Positions 34,097 through 43,420 of a stretch of 64,000 bases of DNA are shown here, one piece after another. Source of the stretch: an uncultured Fibrobacter sp. (GTDB lineage Bacteria > Fibrobacterota > Fibrobacteria > Fibrobacterales > Fibrobacteraceae); the NCBI RefSeq assembly GCF_947166265.1, contig NZ_CAMVDO010000002.1, positions 124,001 through 188,000 on the forward strand, given 5' to 3'. How positions within the stretch are numbered: position 1 is the stretch's first letter; every line of letters begins with the position of its first letter. The translations under genes were made by a program, and so were the position numbers. The notes beneath the pieces are model-generated. The model was not told where the DNA came from. It saw only the letters and a list, made by a program, of their open reading frames with translations, and did no database searches.

Positions 34097-36295
34097 CTAG
34101 AACAAAACCGTAACGTTGCCCATGAGCAACAATTTGTTCAAGCTCAATTCAGAATCAACCATGGTCGAAACTTCGGGATTTTCTTCGCTTACAACGCTAG
34201 CCGAGTAGTTGACCTTGTTCGTCAAGAGACCACCCTGCAGGTCGAGCGTGGCACCTGCGCCAAGCTTAATCTGGAGGCCACCCATGGCAAGCATTTCGCT
34301 AGCATCCTTCACAATAACCGTTGCAGTTTCGTTCAGGGCAAGGCCGTTATCGCCAAATTCCTTCTTGAGCATCTGCACGCCACCAAGAACTGCGAACGGA
34401 CCCCAGACATCGGCCGTGAGGCCACCCACAACGCGCGACGTCTTGCGCTTTGCACCGGCACTTTCATCACCAGCCTCGTAAGAACCCTGAACAATCAGGC
34501 GACGGTCAAGGCCAAGGAGCGGAGCGGCGTTAAAGCCAAGGCCTGCGCCAATGGTCGTGAATTCGTCATCGTTGGATTCCTGGAGGAACTTGGAAAAGCG
34601 GAGGTTCAGGGTCACGGCATCGTTCCAGCCGACATTTGCGTTCACGGAAAAACCCTTACGGTCGGGGGTTGCAAGCCCCATGGGCATCGCCATATTCACG
34701 GACGGATCAATGAATTCGGCAGCGGCCAGGTATTCCATGTACTTGTAGGCGACAGCCTTGTAGCCGTTCTTGTAGAAATGGCCCAGCTTGTAGTTGTTGT
34801 TCAGGCGGCCGAAGGTATAGTAGGAATCCTTCCTCTTCGCTTCAGCGTTACCCTGGTCAAGAATCGCCGTACCTTCATTCTTGCTCATCAAGTTCTGCTG
34901 CTGCAGCACATTGGTGTTGTAGATAGAGAAGTACATGTTTTCGAGGCTTCCGTAACGGAAACGTTCCAGGACGGCTTCGTTCGAACCCGTGATAATCGCG
35001 TCTCCATTCAGGATAGTGGTATTCCCCACATAGTAGCTGGAGGCAGCCTGTTCGGACCAGAAGTCTTTATCGTTACTGACGTAGGTACCCTTGAGGTCGA
35101 ACTTGATGCTTCCGATTTCACCGGCCACGTAAGGAGACACGTTGAAGGCAATCCCCTTGCGTTCGTCGATTTCTTCCTTGTGCCAGTTGTATTCAGTCTT
35201 CTTGGACTTGATGAGGTAGAAAAGCGTATCGTAGGCGACAGCACCCGTATCGTCGAGGACGTAGCCGTTCTCATCGAACCGTTCGTAGCCCATACCCTTT
35301 ACGCTAAGAGTTTCAATCGTATCCTGAGAGTAAGCATCTTCGGTGTAGGTCCACTTGGATCCAGCAAATTCAGACTGGATACCCGCGTGAATGGCGCCAT
35401 TCATGACCATATCCTTGGAATCGAAATTCAAGATTCCAGAATAGACCATGTTGTCTTCGTAATACATCGCCGGAATGTGGGAGTCATCGCGAGAACGAGA
35501 GCTCTTTTCGCGGTCGAAGGTGTACACGTAGTTACCGCCCAAGGTAAGGCCGAAAGCTTCGACACCGGCATTTGCGCCAGCCATGTAGCGGTCGCTCCAG
35601 TCGAAGTCAAAGAACACTTCGTCGTTCTTCTTGGCGATGTTACGGATACGGGCTCCGGTCATCTGCACGTAGAAGTTGGAAAGGGGACCCATTTCGAAGC
35701 TGTTGTACCTGAAGTTCAGGCCCTGCAGCAAGCGGTTAGAAGATGTGTCCAGGGAACGCAGGGCAAGCGCTTCGCTACGCTTTGCGGCAAAGATTTCCGG
35801 TTCCTGCAGGATTTCGGTCTGGGGAACATAAATCGTGAGCGGAGTGTAACCGACACGCATATAGCCCAAATTGAAATCGACGTGCTTGTCAAGAATCTTG
35901 CCATCGTAGCTGAACCAGTGACCAATCACCGGGTTGATCGGTTCTTCGTAGGCTTCCTGCCAGTCCTTATGCAGGCGAAGTTCGACCTTTGCCTCGGTTT
36001 CTTCGCTCGGACGGGCGCGAACCACCAGGTTTACGTCGGTGTAGGCCTGGTTTTCACGGTAATCCTGCTGATCGAGCAGCTGGTCGGAACTCAACTTGGA
36101 AGAAAGGACGCCTGCCTTGGCTGTTCCACCCAGACGAAGTCCCATCACAGAACTATTGAGAGAATCGAGCGTTCCTGCAAGGTTTTTCTGCTTTTCAACC
36201 AGGGTGGAGTCCGCAGCGCTTGCAAATGCCACAGCTCCGCAAAGGAGAAGCGAGATTCTGGAAGTCATCTTAAACATATCGTTATACCATTTCAT
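34097..36295 (-). CDS. Outer-membrane beta-barrel protein (paralogue A)
   Basis: A 732-residue exported protein with a signal peptide (SLLLCGAVAFASAADS) and a short coiled-coil-like stretch (LVEKQKNLAGTLDSLNSS). Amphipathic strands follow to a final MGNVTVLF ending in Phe, as in barrels inserted by the BAM complex. Segments VGYTPLTIYVPQTEILQEPE and PMGLATPDRKGFSVNANVGW match equivalents in the next gene, so the two are paralogues. It resembles no SusC/TonB receptor that I recognise: no plug domain or TonB box is evident. Start choice: a GGGGGG ribosome site lies 6 bp before this ATG. It is the fourth gene of the operon. Confidence 0.75.
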   Translation of the reverse strand: MKWYNDMFKMTSRISLLLCGAVAFASAADSTLVEKQKNLAGTLDSLNSSVMGLRLGGTAKAGVLSSKLSSDQLLDQQDYRENQAYTDVNLVVRARPSEETEAKVELRLHKDWQEAYEEPINPVIGHWFSYDGKILDKHVDFNLGYMRVGYTPLTIYVPQTEILQEPEIFAAKRSEALALRSLDTSSNRLLQGLNFRYNSFEMGPLSNFYVQMTGARIRNIAKKNDEVFFDFDWSDRYMAGANAGVEAFGLTLGGNYVYTFDREKSSRSRDDSHIPAMYYEDNMVYSGILNFDSKDMVMNGAIHAGIQSEFAGSKWTYTEDAYSQDTIETLSVKGMGYERFDENGYVLDDTGAVAYDTLFYLIKSKKTEYNWHKEEIDERKGIAFNVSPYVAGEIGSIKFDLKGTYVSNDKDFWSEQAASSYYVGNTTILNGDAIITGSNEAVLERFRYGSLENMYFSIYNTNVLQQQNLMSKNEGTAILDQGNAEAKRKDSYYTFGRLNNNYKLGHFYKNGYKAVAYKYMEYLAAAEFIDPSVNMAMPMGLATPDRKGFSVNANVGWNDAVTLNLRFSKFLQESNDDEFTTIGAGLGFNAAPLLGLDRRLIVQGSYEAGDESAGAKRKTSRVVGGLTADVWGPFAVLGGVQMLKKEFGDNGLALNETATVIVKDASEMLAMGGLQIKLGAGATLDLQGGLLTNKVNYSASVVSEENPEVSTMVDSELSLNKLLLMGNVTVLF

Positions 36296-36307
36296 CTTGC
36301 ACCCCCC

Positions 36308-38632
36308 TTAGAAATTGACGTTCAAGACTGCTTGAACAACAGCCTGGGAGAATTTATGCTTGTATTCGGGAACCACAACTGCGCTGCCGTCCTCGTTCAC
36401 CATCGGATTGCCTTCGGCATCGTTCACCGCGATTTCGGCGTAGTTCGGCATATTGGAGCCAACGACACCCGAAGTGGTGTTATAGGTGTTTTCCGTAGTG
36501 ATCCAACCGTAATTCAAGGCGAGATACACGCCATCGCCCACGGTGTAGTCGAGGCCGACCATCCACTGCATCTGCTTACCCTTCAAAAGCGGGTTCACAT
36601 AGCCCGGGGAATACTTAGCAGAGGAAAGGGCATCCAGTTTCATGTCGATCATCTGAAGTCCTGCACTCAAGCCGAGGCGCGGCATGTACTGGACATAAAG
36701 ACCGGCGTTGATAAAGTCGAGGCTGAGTTCACCCTTGTCGGCGATAGGCATAACGGCCTTGGCTTCGTCCGTCAGTTCCTGAGTCTTTACGGAGTGCTTG
36801 TAGCTACCCGAAAGTTCGAGCGGGAGGGTAAAGCCGAGCATCTTGAAGACGTTCCACTTGAGTCCGCCGCCATATTCCATGAATTCGGCTTCCTTAAAGG
36901 AGACGTTGTCGCTCTTGTCCTGCTTGAGCATGGTGAAGAGGCCGCCCACTTCCACGAAGTCGTTGAAGCCCACCTTAAGGTCCGCCTTGGCACCGTTTCT
37001 GTTCGGGGTAGCAAGACCATTCGGCAAGCTCATCTGCACGGCCGGATCGAGCATGGTGCTCATCAGGGCGAGTTCCTTGCGGGTGTACACCAGGTTACGC
37101 CAGGAGTTTTTCACCATCGGAGCGATGTTGTAGCTCTGGGTCTGTCCCTTTACGGTGGGGTCGTCAGTGTTAGCGAGCTGGGTCGATACCGGAGTGAACT
37201 TCGGATCGAAATAGTAGAGGGCACCGAAAGTGGAGTACAAGGGGGAATTCACGCCGTAACGGATCGTGTTACCATCCTTGTCGGTATTCAAAATGCGCGA
37301 GGCAAAGAACTGCGGCGACTGGGCCAAGTTGTTGTACCAGTTGCTGTCGTTCATCAGGTAATTTGCAGAAAGCTGGACGTTCAATCCGGCAGGCATCTTG
37401 TAGCCCGCATTCAAGGTCACCAGGAGAGCCTTGCCGTTGTTATCGACTTCCTTTCTTTCGACGTTCTGGATTTCGGAACCGTCTTCGGCAGTAGTCGTCA
37501 CTGTTTCGTATTCGTAGAGCTTGTCGCTAGACATCGCATATTCACCCATGAGATCCAAGGTGAGTTCCTTGTTTGCCATGAGGCCCGCGACATCGACACC
37601 GAGACGTCCAGCAAAGACCGTCGTACGCTGCGGATCCAGATCGAGCGGGTTGATGTAGTCCGGCTTGTATTCGCCCAAATCGAAGGACGTCGGGTTGGTC
37701 ACCATGCCAAGAGAACCATCCTCATAGGACTGCAACTGTCCATCGACAATCACTTCCTGGTTTTCGGGGCGCATGGTGCGGGTGAAAGAGGCGCTATCGT
37801 CAAAGACGTACATTCCCGTGAATCCGAGGAATACGTTCTTGTTCACCGGCAGGTATTCGAAGTTACCGCTCAACATCCACTTGTCCATGTTGGCAGACTG
37901 GTAAGAGCCCGGATAGACTGCACCGTCGTTTACAACGGAGTTTCCGCCATTCGGAAGCAAGTTGCCGTTTGAGCCGGAGAAGTCCAGCAGCTGGACGCGA
38001 CGCAGACGTGCAAAGATACCTTCGAGGCGAACTTCACCGGCCATACCGCCAAAGTCGTTACGCAGCTGGAGGTTTACACCCTGAAGGTTACGCTGGTTAC
38101 CTTCGATCATGGCGTTACTCATTGCCATTTCACGACCACGCGTAAAGATCATGGGTTCGTAAAGGATTTCGTCGATACCCGACGGTGAATACAGCGTAAG
38201 GGGGCTGTACTGTTCGCGGAAGTCACCGACCACCCAGTAGAAGGCGCTGCCGATATTACCTTCGACATTCAGCCAAGGAACCGAAATGCTCTTTGCCGAA
38301 CTGGCAAAGTAGTTCTGCATGCCCGCTTCAAAACGGAGAATCGCGTTAAAACGAACCGCGTCGTAGGGGCGGAAATGGAAGCCGAGGTCTGCCGTCACGA
38401 ACTGGGAACGTTCTGCGTTAGGCATCTTGTTCAGCTCGGCCTTTTCCTGATCGGAGGACATATAGACGTTGTTGAGCACGCCCTTGATGTTTCCGTCAAT
38501 TTCAAGGCCACGCTTCGCTTCGAGGGAGTCCTGCTTTGCCTTCAGCTGCATGTTCATATCGTAATCCGATACAGCGGATGCGGCAGTAGCCGTAACAAGG
38601 AGAGATAGTAATAACTTATACATCTTTTTCAT
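36308..38632 (-). CDS. Outer-membrane beta-barrel protein (paralogue B)
   Basis: A 774-residue exported protein with a signal peptide (LLLSLLVTATAASAVS), a charged helical segment (NMQLKAKQDSLEAKRGLEID), and strand-like runs ending AVVQAVLNVNF. Shared landmarks with paralogue A are YSPLTLYSPSGIDEILYEP and LPNGLATPNRNGAKADLKVG, in the same order and spacing. Carbohydrate-active motifs are not seen. The tight spacing (12 bp to each neighbour) suggests all barrels are made together, perhaps in fixed proportion. A pore or a surface adhesion platform is the likely role; the substrate is unknown. Confidence 0.75.
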   Translation of the reverse strand: MKKMYKLLLSLLVTATAASAVSDYDMNMQLKAKQDSLEAKRGLEIDGNIKGVLNNVYMSSDQEKAELNKMPNAERSQFVTADLGFHFRPYDAVRFNAILRFEAGMQNYFASSAKSISVPWLNVEGNIGSAFYWVVGDFREQYSPLTLYSPSGIDEILYEPMIFTRGREMAMSNAMIEGNQRNLQGVNLQLRNDFGGMAGEVRLEGIFARLRRVQLLDFSGSNGNLLPNGGNSVVNDGAVYPGSYQSANMDKWMLSGNFEYLPVNKNVFLGFTGMYVFDDSASFTRTMRPENQEVIVDGQLQSYEDGSLGMVTNPTSFDLGEYKPDYINPLDLDPQRTTVFAGRLGVDVAGLMANKELTLDLMGEYAMSSDKLYEYETVTTTAEDGSEIQNVERKEVDNNGKALLVTLNAGYKMPAGLNVQLSANYLMNDSNWYNNLAQSPQFFASRILNTDKDGNTIRYGVNSPLYSTFGALYYFDPKFTPVSTQLANTDDPTVKGQTQSYNIAPMVKNSWRNLVYTRKELALMSTMLDPAVQMSLPNGLATPNRNGAKADLKVGFNDFVEVGGLFTMLKQDKSDNVSFKEAEFMEYGGGLKWNVFKMLGFTLPLELSGSYKHSVKTQELTDEAKAVMPIADKGELSLDFINAGLYVQYMPRLGLSAGLQMIDMKLDALSSAKYSPGYVNPLLKGKQMQWMVGLDYTVGDGVYLALNYGWITTENTYNTTSGVVGSNMPNYAEIAVNDAEGNPMVNEDGSAVVVPEYKHKFSQAVVQAVLNVNF

Positions 38633-38644
38633 ACCATTGACCCC

Positions 38645-41194
38645 TTAGAACCAAACCTTTGTTTCTGCAGTGATAAAGTGACCGCTCCAGTTGTTTTCGG
38701 AGACGTAGTTATCCGTATGGGTCGCCCACTTATAGCGCATGTGAAGACCCGCACGCGGAGAGAAGTCCCAGTCGAAACCGATACCGAGAGCCGTCTGATA
38801 GTAGTCGAGAGGAGCCTTGGTGTAGGTCGTCTGCGACGTAGGAATCAGGTTGCCGTAAGCACCACTTGCCACAATGCCACCGACGCGGACGTCGTCGTTT
38901 GCAACCGTATAACCGTATTCAGACTTCCAGGTTTCGAAACCGACCTGGCCCACCAGGTGGAGAGTCGGAGTGAGTGCGAAGGTGGGTTCGAAGAGGCCGT
39001 AGAAGCTCCAGAGCAACATGTCGCTCTGTTCTTCGCTGTAGGCGACCGGAGCAAAAGTCTTCGACACACCGGAAATTGCTGCATAGCCGGACATCATCAG
39101 GTTGCGGTCGGTACCGAACCAGTGACCGATATCGTAACCACCGTCAATCGAGAGGTAAGAAGACCACTTGGTGTGTTCAGGAACTTCCTCGGTCTTGATC
39201 TGCTTTGCGTCTTCATAAGCGACAAAGGATTCCCAAAGTTCCCAGGTTCCACCGTAAAGGCCACCGCGCTGACGTTCCATCTTGCGGGCAGGAGTCAGCA
39301 CACCGGCACGGTTCACGTAGCCGTCAGCCGAAGTTGCGTTACCCGAGTCAGCCCAGAAGATTGCGTTGTACTTGGTCCAGGAGTTGGTGCTTTCCCACAT
39401 GTTGCGGCCGTTCAAGCGGTAGTTGAACAGGATCACGTCCTTGCCCTTTGCCACCTGACGGTGCTGGGCGTACTGAACGCCCAAGCGGCCACGGTTGAAT
39501 TCCGGTTCGAACTTGAAGTTCAAGCCAGCCATGTTAGGACCATAGCGCATGGCACCGCCGTTCAGGTAGAATTCATCCTTACGCCAGCTGCGGAAGCGCG
39601 ACGGATCGGTGATGCCGTACGGAGAGAAGAAGTTTTCGGAGAAGTAGACACCTTCGATCGTTGTCGGGAGCCAGTCGAGGTGCTTATCCTGCACCTTGAC
39701 ATAAATACCGAACGCCGGAGTGGAGGTTCCCGTAGAGACGGAATCGCGGTTGTAAATGCGTTTGTTTTCGTTACCCACGTTATGGAAGGACGTCGAATCG
39801 TCCCAGCTCAAACCGAGATCGGCCATCAAGTAGAATTTCGGGGTGAGGTTACCCTTGATATCCATGGTTGCAATTTGGTTGTTTTCGAAATGCGGTTCGC
39901 CTTCGAACTTGAGCTTGGTCCAGGAACCGACAAATTCGTCTTCGTCAATGAGACCGTCATCGTAGAACACGCCCATGTAGTTCGCACCGAGCGTCATACC
40001 GTCAAGAATCTTGGTTTTCGCAAGTCTTGCGTGGTAGACATCGCCACGGAAATCGTAGTTACCGTCCATTTCAAGTTCGCTGGGCTGGCCACCGTAAAGG
40101 CGCAGACCGTCGCGGGTACCGGCATCCATGTCCTTGGGCTGAGAAATCATCGCCTGGGCGATAAGGCCGAACGGCATATTGTACACGTTCATGAACACGC
40201 CACCGAAAGAGCGGTTTGTCCAGAAGGCGCGGCCGCCTTCCTTGACGGGCTTGAAGGACTTTTCCTTATAATAGGTAGAAACAGTCTTTTCTTCTTCGAA
40301 GGTTTCATACTGCCAGGCAAAGCGAGGCATCGTTTCACGTTCCCACATGGTAAGGGGAGAAGCGCATGCCCAAATCACACCGCCCGCAGTCACGTAGGCG
40401 CCGAACACGGAGGAACGGATATCGACACCGAAGTTCATTTCTTCTTCGACGGATGCCGGCGTGTAGTCGGAGTTATGATCGAACGGGACACGTTCCCAGT
40501 TGTAGCTCGGGTTCGTGTTCGGGTTCTTAGCCAAATAGTTTGTATAGAGACCCGTGAGATCGAACGGGAAGGTCATATTGCTCCACAACGTCATGTAGGA
40601 GTTGGGCATAAGGACCATGTTCATCTTGAGGGTTGCGTCCACAAGCGTACGAGCCTTGTCATCGCCGTACACCGGAGCGATTTCGGTATAGTCGAAATTC
40701 TTGACGCGGAAAGCCATGTAACCGGAAACGGCGAGAGGAGCATCGTCCTTTCCAAGCAGCGTGGATTCCATGTTGTTGGAAAGCGTGTCGAGATCCGCTT
40801 CGATAGCGGCAACGCGCTGTTCTGCGGTCATTTCCTTAGGAATATAGATAGGAGCAATCGAAGGTTCCTTTGCAGGGGCAGCCTCGGTGGCAGCACCAGC
40901 CAACTTAGGTTCTTCGGCCGGAGCAGAGGCTTCGGATTCGGCAACGGAAGTTTCTTCGACAGGGGCGGAATCATAGGAATCGGCCACGGATTCTTCGGAA
41001 GAAGATTCCTCTTCGGAGGCGGCTTCTTCTACAGGGGATTCCTCGGAAGATTCATCCTCGACCGCCGGTTCAGGTTCGGATACAGATTCTTCGGTCGCCG
41101 AAGATTCGTCACCGGAATACAGGTCATCGGCATCGAAATCTTGAGCCATCAAAAACGACGAGCAAAGCAGCACGGCTATAGATAGATTACGCAT
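38645..41194 (-). CDS. Outer-membrane barrel with acidic Ser/Glu-rich N-terminal region
   Basis: An 849-residue exported protein, signal peptide ending FLMAQ. Residues 20-110 are almost wholly Ser, Glu, Ala, Asp and Pro (SEPEPAVEDESSEESPVEEA), a disordered acidic spacer. A coiled-coil-like segment (EMTAEQRVAAIEADLDTLSN) follows, then a barrel of about 700 residues ending in ITAETKVWF. It is the largest barrel of the operon and second in order. The acidic segment could bind calcium or keep the barrel at a distance from a partner; that is speculative. No enzyme motif is seen. Confidence 0.75.
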   Translation of the reverse strand: MRNLSIAVLLCSSFLMAQDFDADDLYSGDESSATEESVSEPEPAVEDESSEESPVEEAASEEESSSEESVADSYDSAPVEETSVAESEASAPAEEPKLAGAATEAAPAKEPSIAPIYIPKEMTAEQRVAAIEADLDTLSNNMESTLLGKDDAPLAVSGYMAFRVKNFDYTEIAPVYGDDKARTLVDATLKMNMVLMPNSYMTLWSNMTFPFDLTGLYTNYLAKNPNTNPSYNWERVPFDHNSDYTPASVEEEMNFGVDIRSSVFGAYVTAGGVIWACASPLTMWERETMPRFAWQYETFEEEKTVSTYYKEKSFKPVKEGGRAFWTNRSFGGVFMNVYNMPFGLIAQAMISQPKDMDAGTRDGLRLYGGQPSELEMDGNYDFRGDVYHARLAKTKILDGMTLGANYMGVFYDDGLIDEDEFVGSWTKLKFEGEPHFENNQIATMDIKGNLTPKFYLMADLGLSWDDSTSFHNVGNENKRIYNRDSVSTGTSTPAFGIYVKVQDKHLDWLPTTIEGVYFSENFFSPYGITDPSRFRSWRKDEFYLNGGAMRYGPNMAGLNFKFEPEFNRGRLGVQYAQHRQVAKGKDVILFNYRLNGRNMWESTNSWTKYNAIFWADSGNATSADGYVNRAGVLTPARKMERQRGGLYGGTWELWESFVAYEDAKQIKTEEVPEHTKWSSYLSIDGGYDIGHWFGTDRNLMMSGYAAISGVSKTFAPVAYSEEQSDMLLWSFYGLFEPTFALTPTLHLVGQVGFETWKSEYGYTVANDDVRVGGIVASGAYGNLIPTSQTTYTKAPLDYYQTALGIGFDWDFSPRAGLHMRYKWATHTDNYVSENNWSGHFITAETKVWF

Positions 41195-41203
41195 ACAAAC
41201 CTC

Positions 41204-41935
41204 TTAAATCTCGTTGCGGAACGGGTAATAGGCCGGGCCTTCGTAAGCCTTGCCATGTTTCTTGATGACGATATCGTCCATCCAGACCTTGAAGGACTCG
41301 TTTTCGTCTTTACGGACTTCGAGACGGAAACCCTTGAAGTTTGCCCAGTTGAACGGAAGCATCACTTCGCGAGTATTCTTGGCATCCCAGTAGACACCCG
41401 TCGTACCGAACAGCTTGAGGGGGATACTGAAACGGGTCCATTCGGTGGTGATTTCGCCGAGGCTCTTGGAACGGAGCTTCACCTGCAGGGATTCGCCACC
41501 GCTCTTCACACCGTCGTCCACGAGCACGAACAGGGCATTTTCGCCACCCTGCGCACCCTTGATCCAGAATTCAAGGACGCCATCTTCCATATAGGGAGTC
41601 AGGTCTACAGAACCGGCAATACAAATAGCCACACCGGAATAGTCGCTTGCGATAAGTTCGATTTCCATAGAAAGGGCACCTTCCATGGCGTACTTATCCG
41701 TGAGGACCGGTTCGGGGTTTTCACGCGGATACTGGTAGGTGTATCCACCGCCACGAGGAATAGCTTCACGCATCACGACAGTGACAATGTCCTTGTCAGG
41801 ACGGAAAGGCTTACCTTCTTTAAGAACGAAGCGTCCGGCATCGCGGTCGCGGTAGCTGCTAAACGAGGCCGCATCCGCTAAAGAAACGGCAAGAAGCACG
41901 CCAACTGCGCACTTCAATATAGACGAGATTCTCAT
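41204..41935 (-). CDS. Exported CBM11-like carbohydrate-binding protein
   Basis: A 243-residue exported protein; signal peptide MRISSILKCAVGVLLAVSLADAA. The domain has the galactose-binding-like pattern of CBM11 and related modules: VLEFWIKGAQGGENALFVLV, TTEWTRFSIPLKLFGTTG, FNWANFKGFRLEVRKDE and VWMDDIVIKKHG (the WxDDI ending is characteristic). It has no enzymatic part. It is the first gene of the six-gene operon, 9 bp before the acidic barrel. The ATG at 41944 is an alternative start, but an AAGG ribosome site is better placed for 41935. Binding of beta-glucan is inferred from the fold and the cellulase neighbourhood. Confidence 0.72.
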   Translation of the reverse strand: MRISSILKCAVGVLLAVSLADAASFSSYRDRDAGRFVLKEGKPFRPDKDIVTVVMREAIPRGGGYTYQYPRENPEPVLTDKYAMEGALSMEIELIASDYSGVAICIAGSVDLTPYMEDGVLEFWIKGAQGGENALFVLVDDGVKSGGESLQVKLRSKSLGEITTEWTRFSIPLKLFGTTGVYWDAKNTREVMLPFNWANFKGFRLEVRKDENESFKVWMDDIVIKKHGKAYEGPAYYPFRNEI

Positions 41936-41978
41936 ATGTTTCATACCTTAAGGAGTCTCCAAATTCAGACGGTGCCAA

Positions 41979-42008
41979 AATATAATCTTTTTTGGGAATA
42001 TCGTTCCC
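41979..42008 (-). promoter_or_regulatory. Putative promoter and operator of the six-gene operon
   Basis: On the minus strand an inverted repeat GGGAA-N5-TTCCC (41994-42008) is followed by a TATATT box (41984-41979), about 44 bp before the start. The position would suit a regulator binding next to the -10 box. No -35 match is clear. Confidence 0.4.
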
Positions 42009-42190
42009 GAAAAAATATTTTTCAAAGCACCCAATGCGAAAAATAACTCTTTTATCGCTTTACCGAAACATCCGAGAAATACAATTATGGTTTCCAAAGT
42101 AAACAAAAACGCGGAAAAAAGCGGTATAGAACGGGAAAATAAATTTACTTTTATACTTGTTGAACTTCATCATAGATTAGGGTTGTTTCT

Positions 42191-43378
42191 ATGAAAAAAT
42201 TACTTTACAGCGCTTTTGCCCTTTCGCTTACCTTCCTTATGCAGGGATGCAACGAGGAATCGTCCAGCACGGCTCCCGAACCGGATTCCTCCGAAAGCAC
42301 CGCCCTTTCGTCGGCAAGCATCGACATTGAATCTTCCGAAACTGTGGAACTTCCCAACTACAGCCGCGCCATCGCCGTAAACAAGATGCTTGGCCACGGC
42401 ATCAACTTCGGGAACTCCTGGGAATCAGGATACAGCATCACATCGTCGAATTTCGACCCGGACATGGTTTACGACTATCTTGACGGATACTGGAGTAACT
42501 CCATACAGGACGAATGGTTCCAAATCGCCAAAGATGCCGGTTTCCAGTCGATCCGTATGCCCGTTCGCTGGAACCAGACCGCCCTCCACGAGCCGCCCTA
42601 CACCTTGCAGGCCGAACGTGTCGAAGGCGTGAAACGCCATATCAAGATTGCAAACGGCCTGGGAATGCCGGTGATTATCAACCAGCACCACTTTAACGAA
42701 CTCTACGACAATCCGGAAAAATACATGGCCGCCTTCTACGGCATTTGGGAAAATGTCGCCGAGGAATTCAAGGATTTCGACAACGACTCGCTCATTTTCG
42801 AGATTCTGAACGAATCCAGAGGCAAATCCGACGCAGTCCTTGCCCAAATGACGGATAGCGCCATCAAGATTATCCGCAAGACAAACCCCGGCCGCACCAT
42901 TATGATCGACCCGGGCGATTTCGGTAAGTTCGAGCTGATGGAGGTTTTTGCCGACATTAAGGACAGCAACATCATTATTGACGGTCACTATTACGAACCG
43001 TTCAAATACAGCCACCAGGGACACAACACCGACTGTTCCAACGGAGTCCTCTGGAAAGCAAACGACCAGGAAGCGCTTTTGAAAATCGTGAGCGACCTCA
43101 AAAGCTACGTGAACACCGCCAAGAGAGTTTTCCCCGGTAAGGACGGCACCCACATTCCGCTGAACATCGGCGAATTCGGGGCCTCTTCCAGGTGCGAAGC
43201 CGAAGGCCAGGATGACGCCAACAGGGCGCTCTACATCAAGGCCATTGTCCAGACGGCAAACCAGCTGGACTATTCATGGCATATCTGGGGATTCACGGGA
43301 GTCGGATTCGACATCTACGACAAGAGTACCGACGAATGGTACCCCGAAATTCTCAAGGCTCTCGCGCTAGACAAGTAA
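42191..43378 (+). CDS. GH5 endoglucanase lipoprotein
   Basis: A 395-residue lipoprotein cellulase, lipobox MQGC (Cys20), Ser-rich linker to about residue 50. The GH5 catalytic residues are the acid/base Glu208 in IFEILNESR (the usual NEP reads NES) and the nucleophile Glu328 in NIGEFGAS; RMPVRWNQ, NQHHFNELY and DGHYYEPFKYSHQG complete the active site. The pattern is that of GH5 subfamily 4/25-like endoglucanases. It is divergent from the six-gene outer-membrane operon, with a 246-bp AT-rich gap between them that contains both promoters and no other gene. The anchored enzyme would work at the cell surface. Confidence 0.93.
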   Translation: MKKLLYSAFALSLTFLMQGCNEESSSTAPEPDSSESTALSSASIDIESSETVELPNYSRAIAVNKMLGHGINFGNSWESGYSITSSNFDPDMVYDYLDGYWSNSIQDEWFQIAKDAGFQSIRMPVRWNQTALHEPPYTLQAERVEGVKRHIKIANGLGMPVIINQHHFNELYDNPEKYMAAFYGIWENVAEEFKDFDNDSLIFEILNESRGKSDAVLAQMTDSAIKIIRKTNPGRTIMIDPGDFGKFELMEVFADIKDSNIIIDGHYYEPFKYSHQGHNTDCSNGVLWKANDQEALLKIVSDLKSYVNTAKRVFPGKDGTHIPLNIGEFGASSRCEAEGQDDANRALYIKAIVQTANQLDYSWHIWGFTGVGFDIYDKSTDEWYPEILKALALDK

Positions 43379-43420
43379 TAGGCTGTAAACCGTAAGGGGA
43401 GCTTCGAGGAACAGCGCGGC

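Noticed and set aside
33182-37972. A very long open frame (about 1,600 codons) on the plus strand across the outer-membrane operon
   Set aside because: It is antisense to intact genes with signal peptides and ribosome sites. Strong codon bias keeps the opposite strand free of stops. The same applies to long antisense frames over 4718-7984, 26806-29046, 38678-41185 and 59355-61067.
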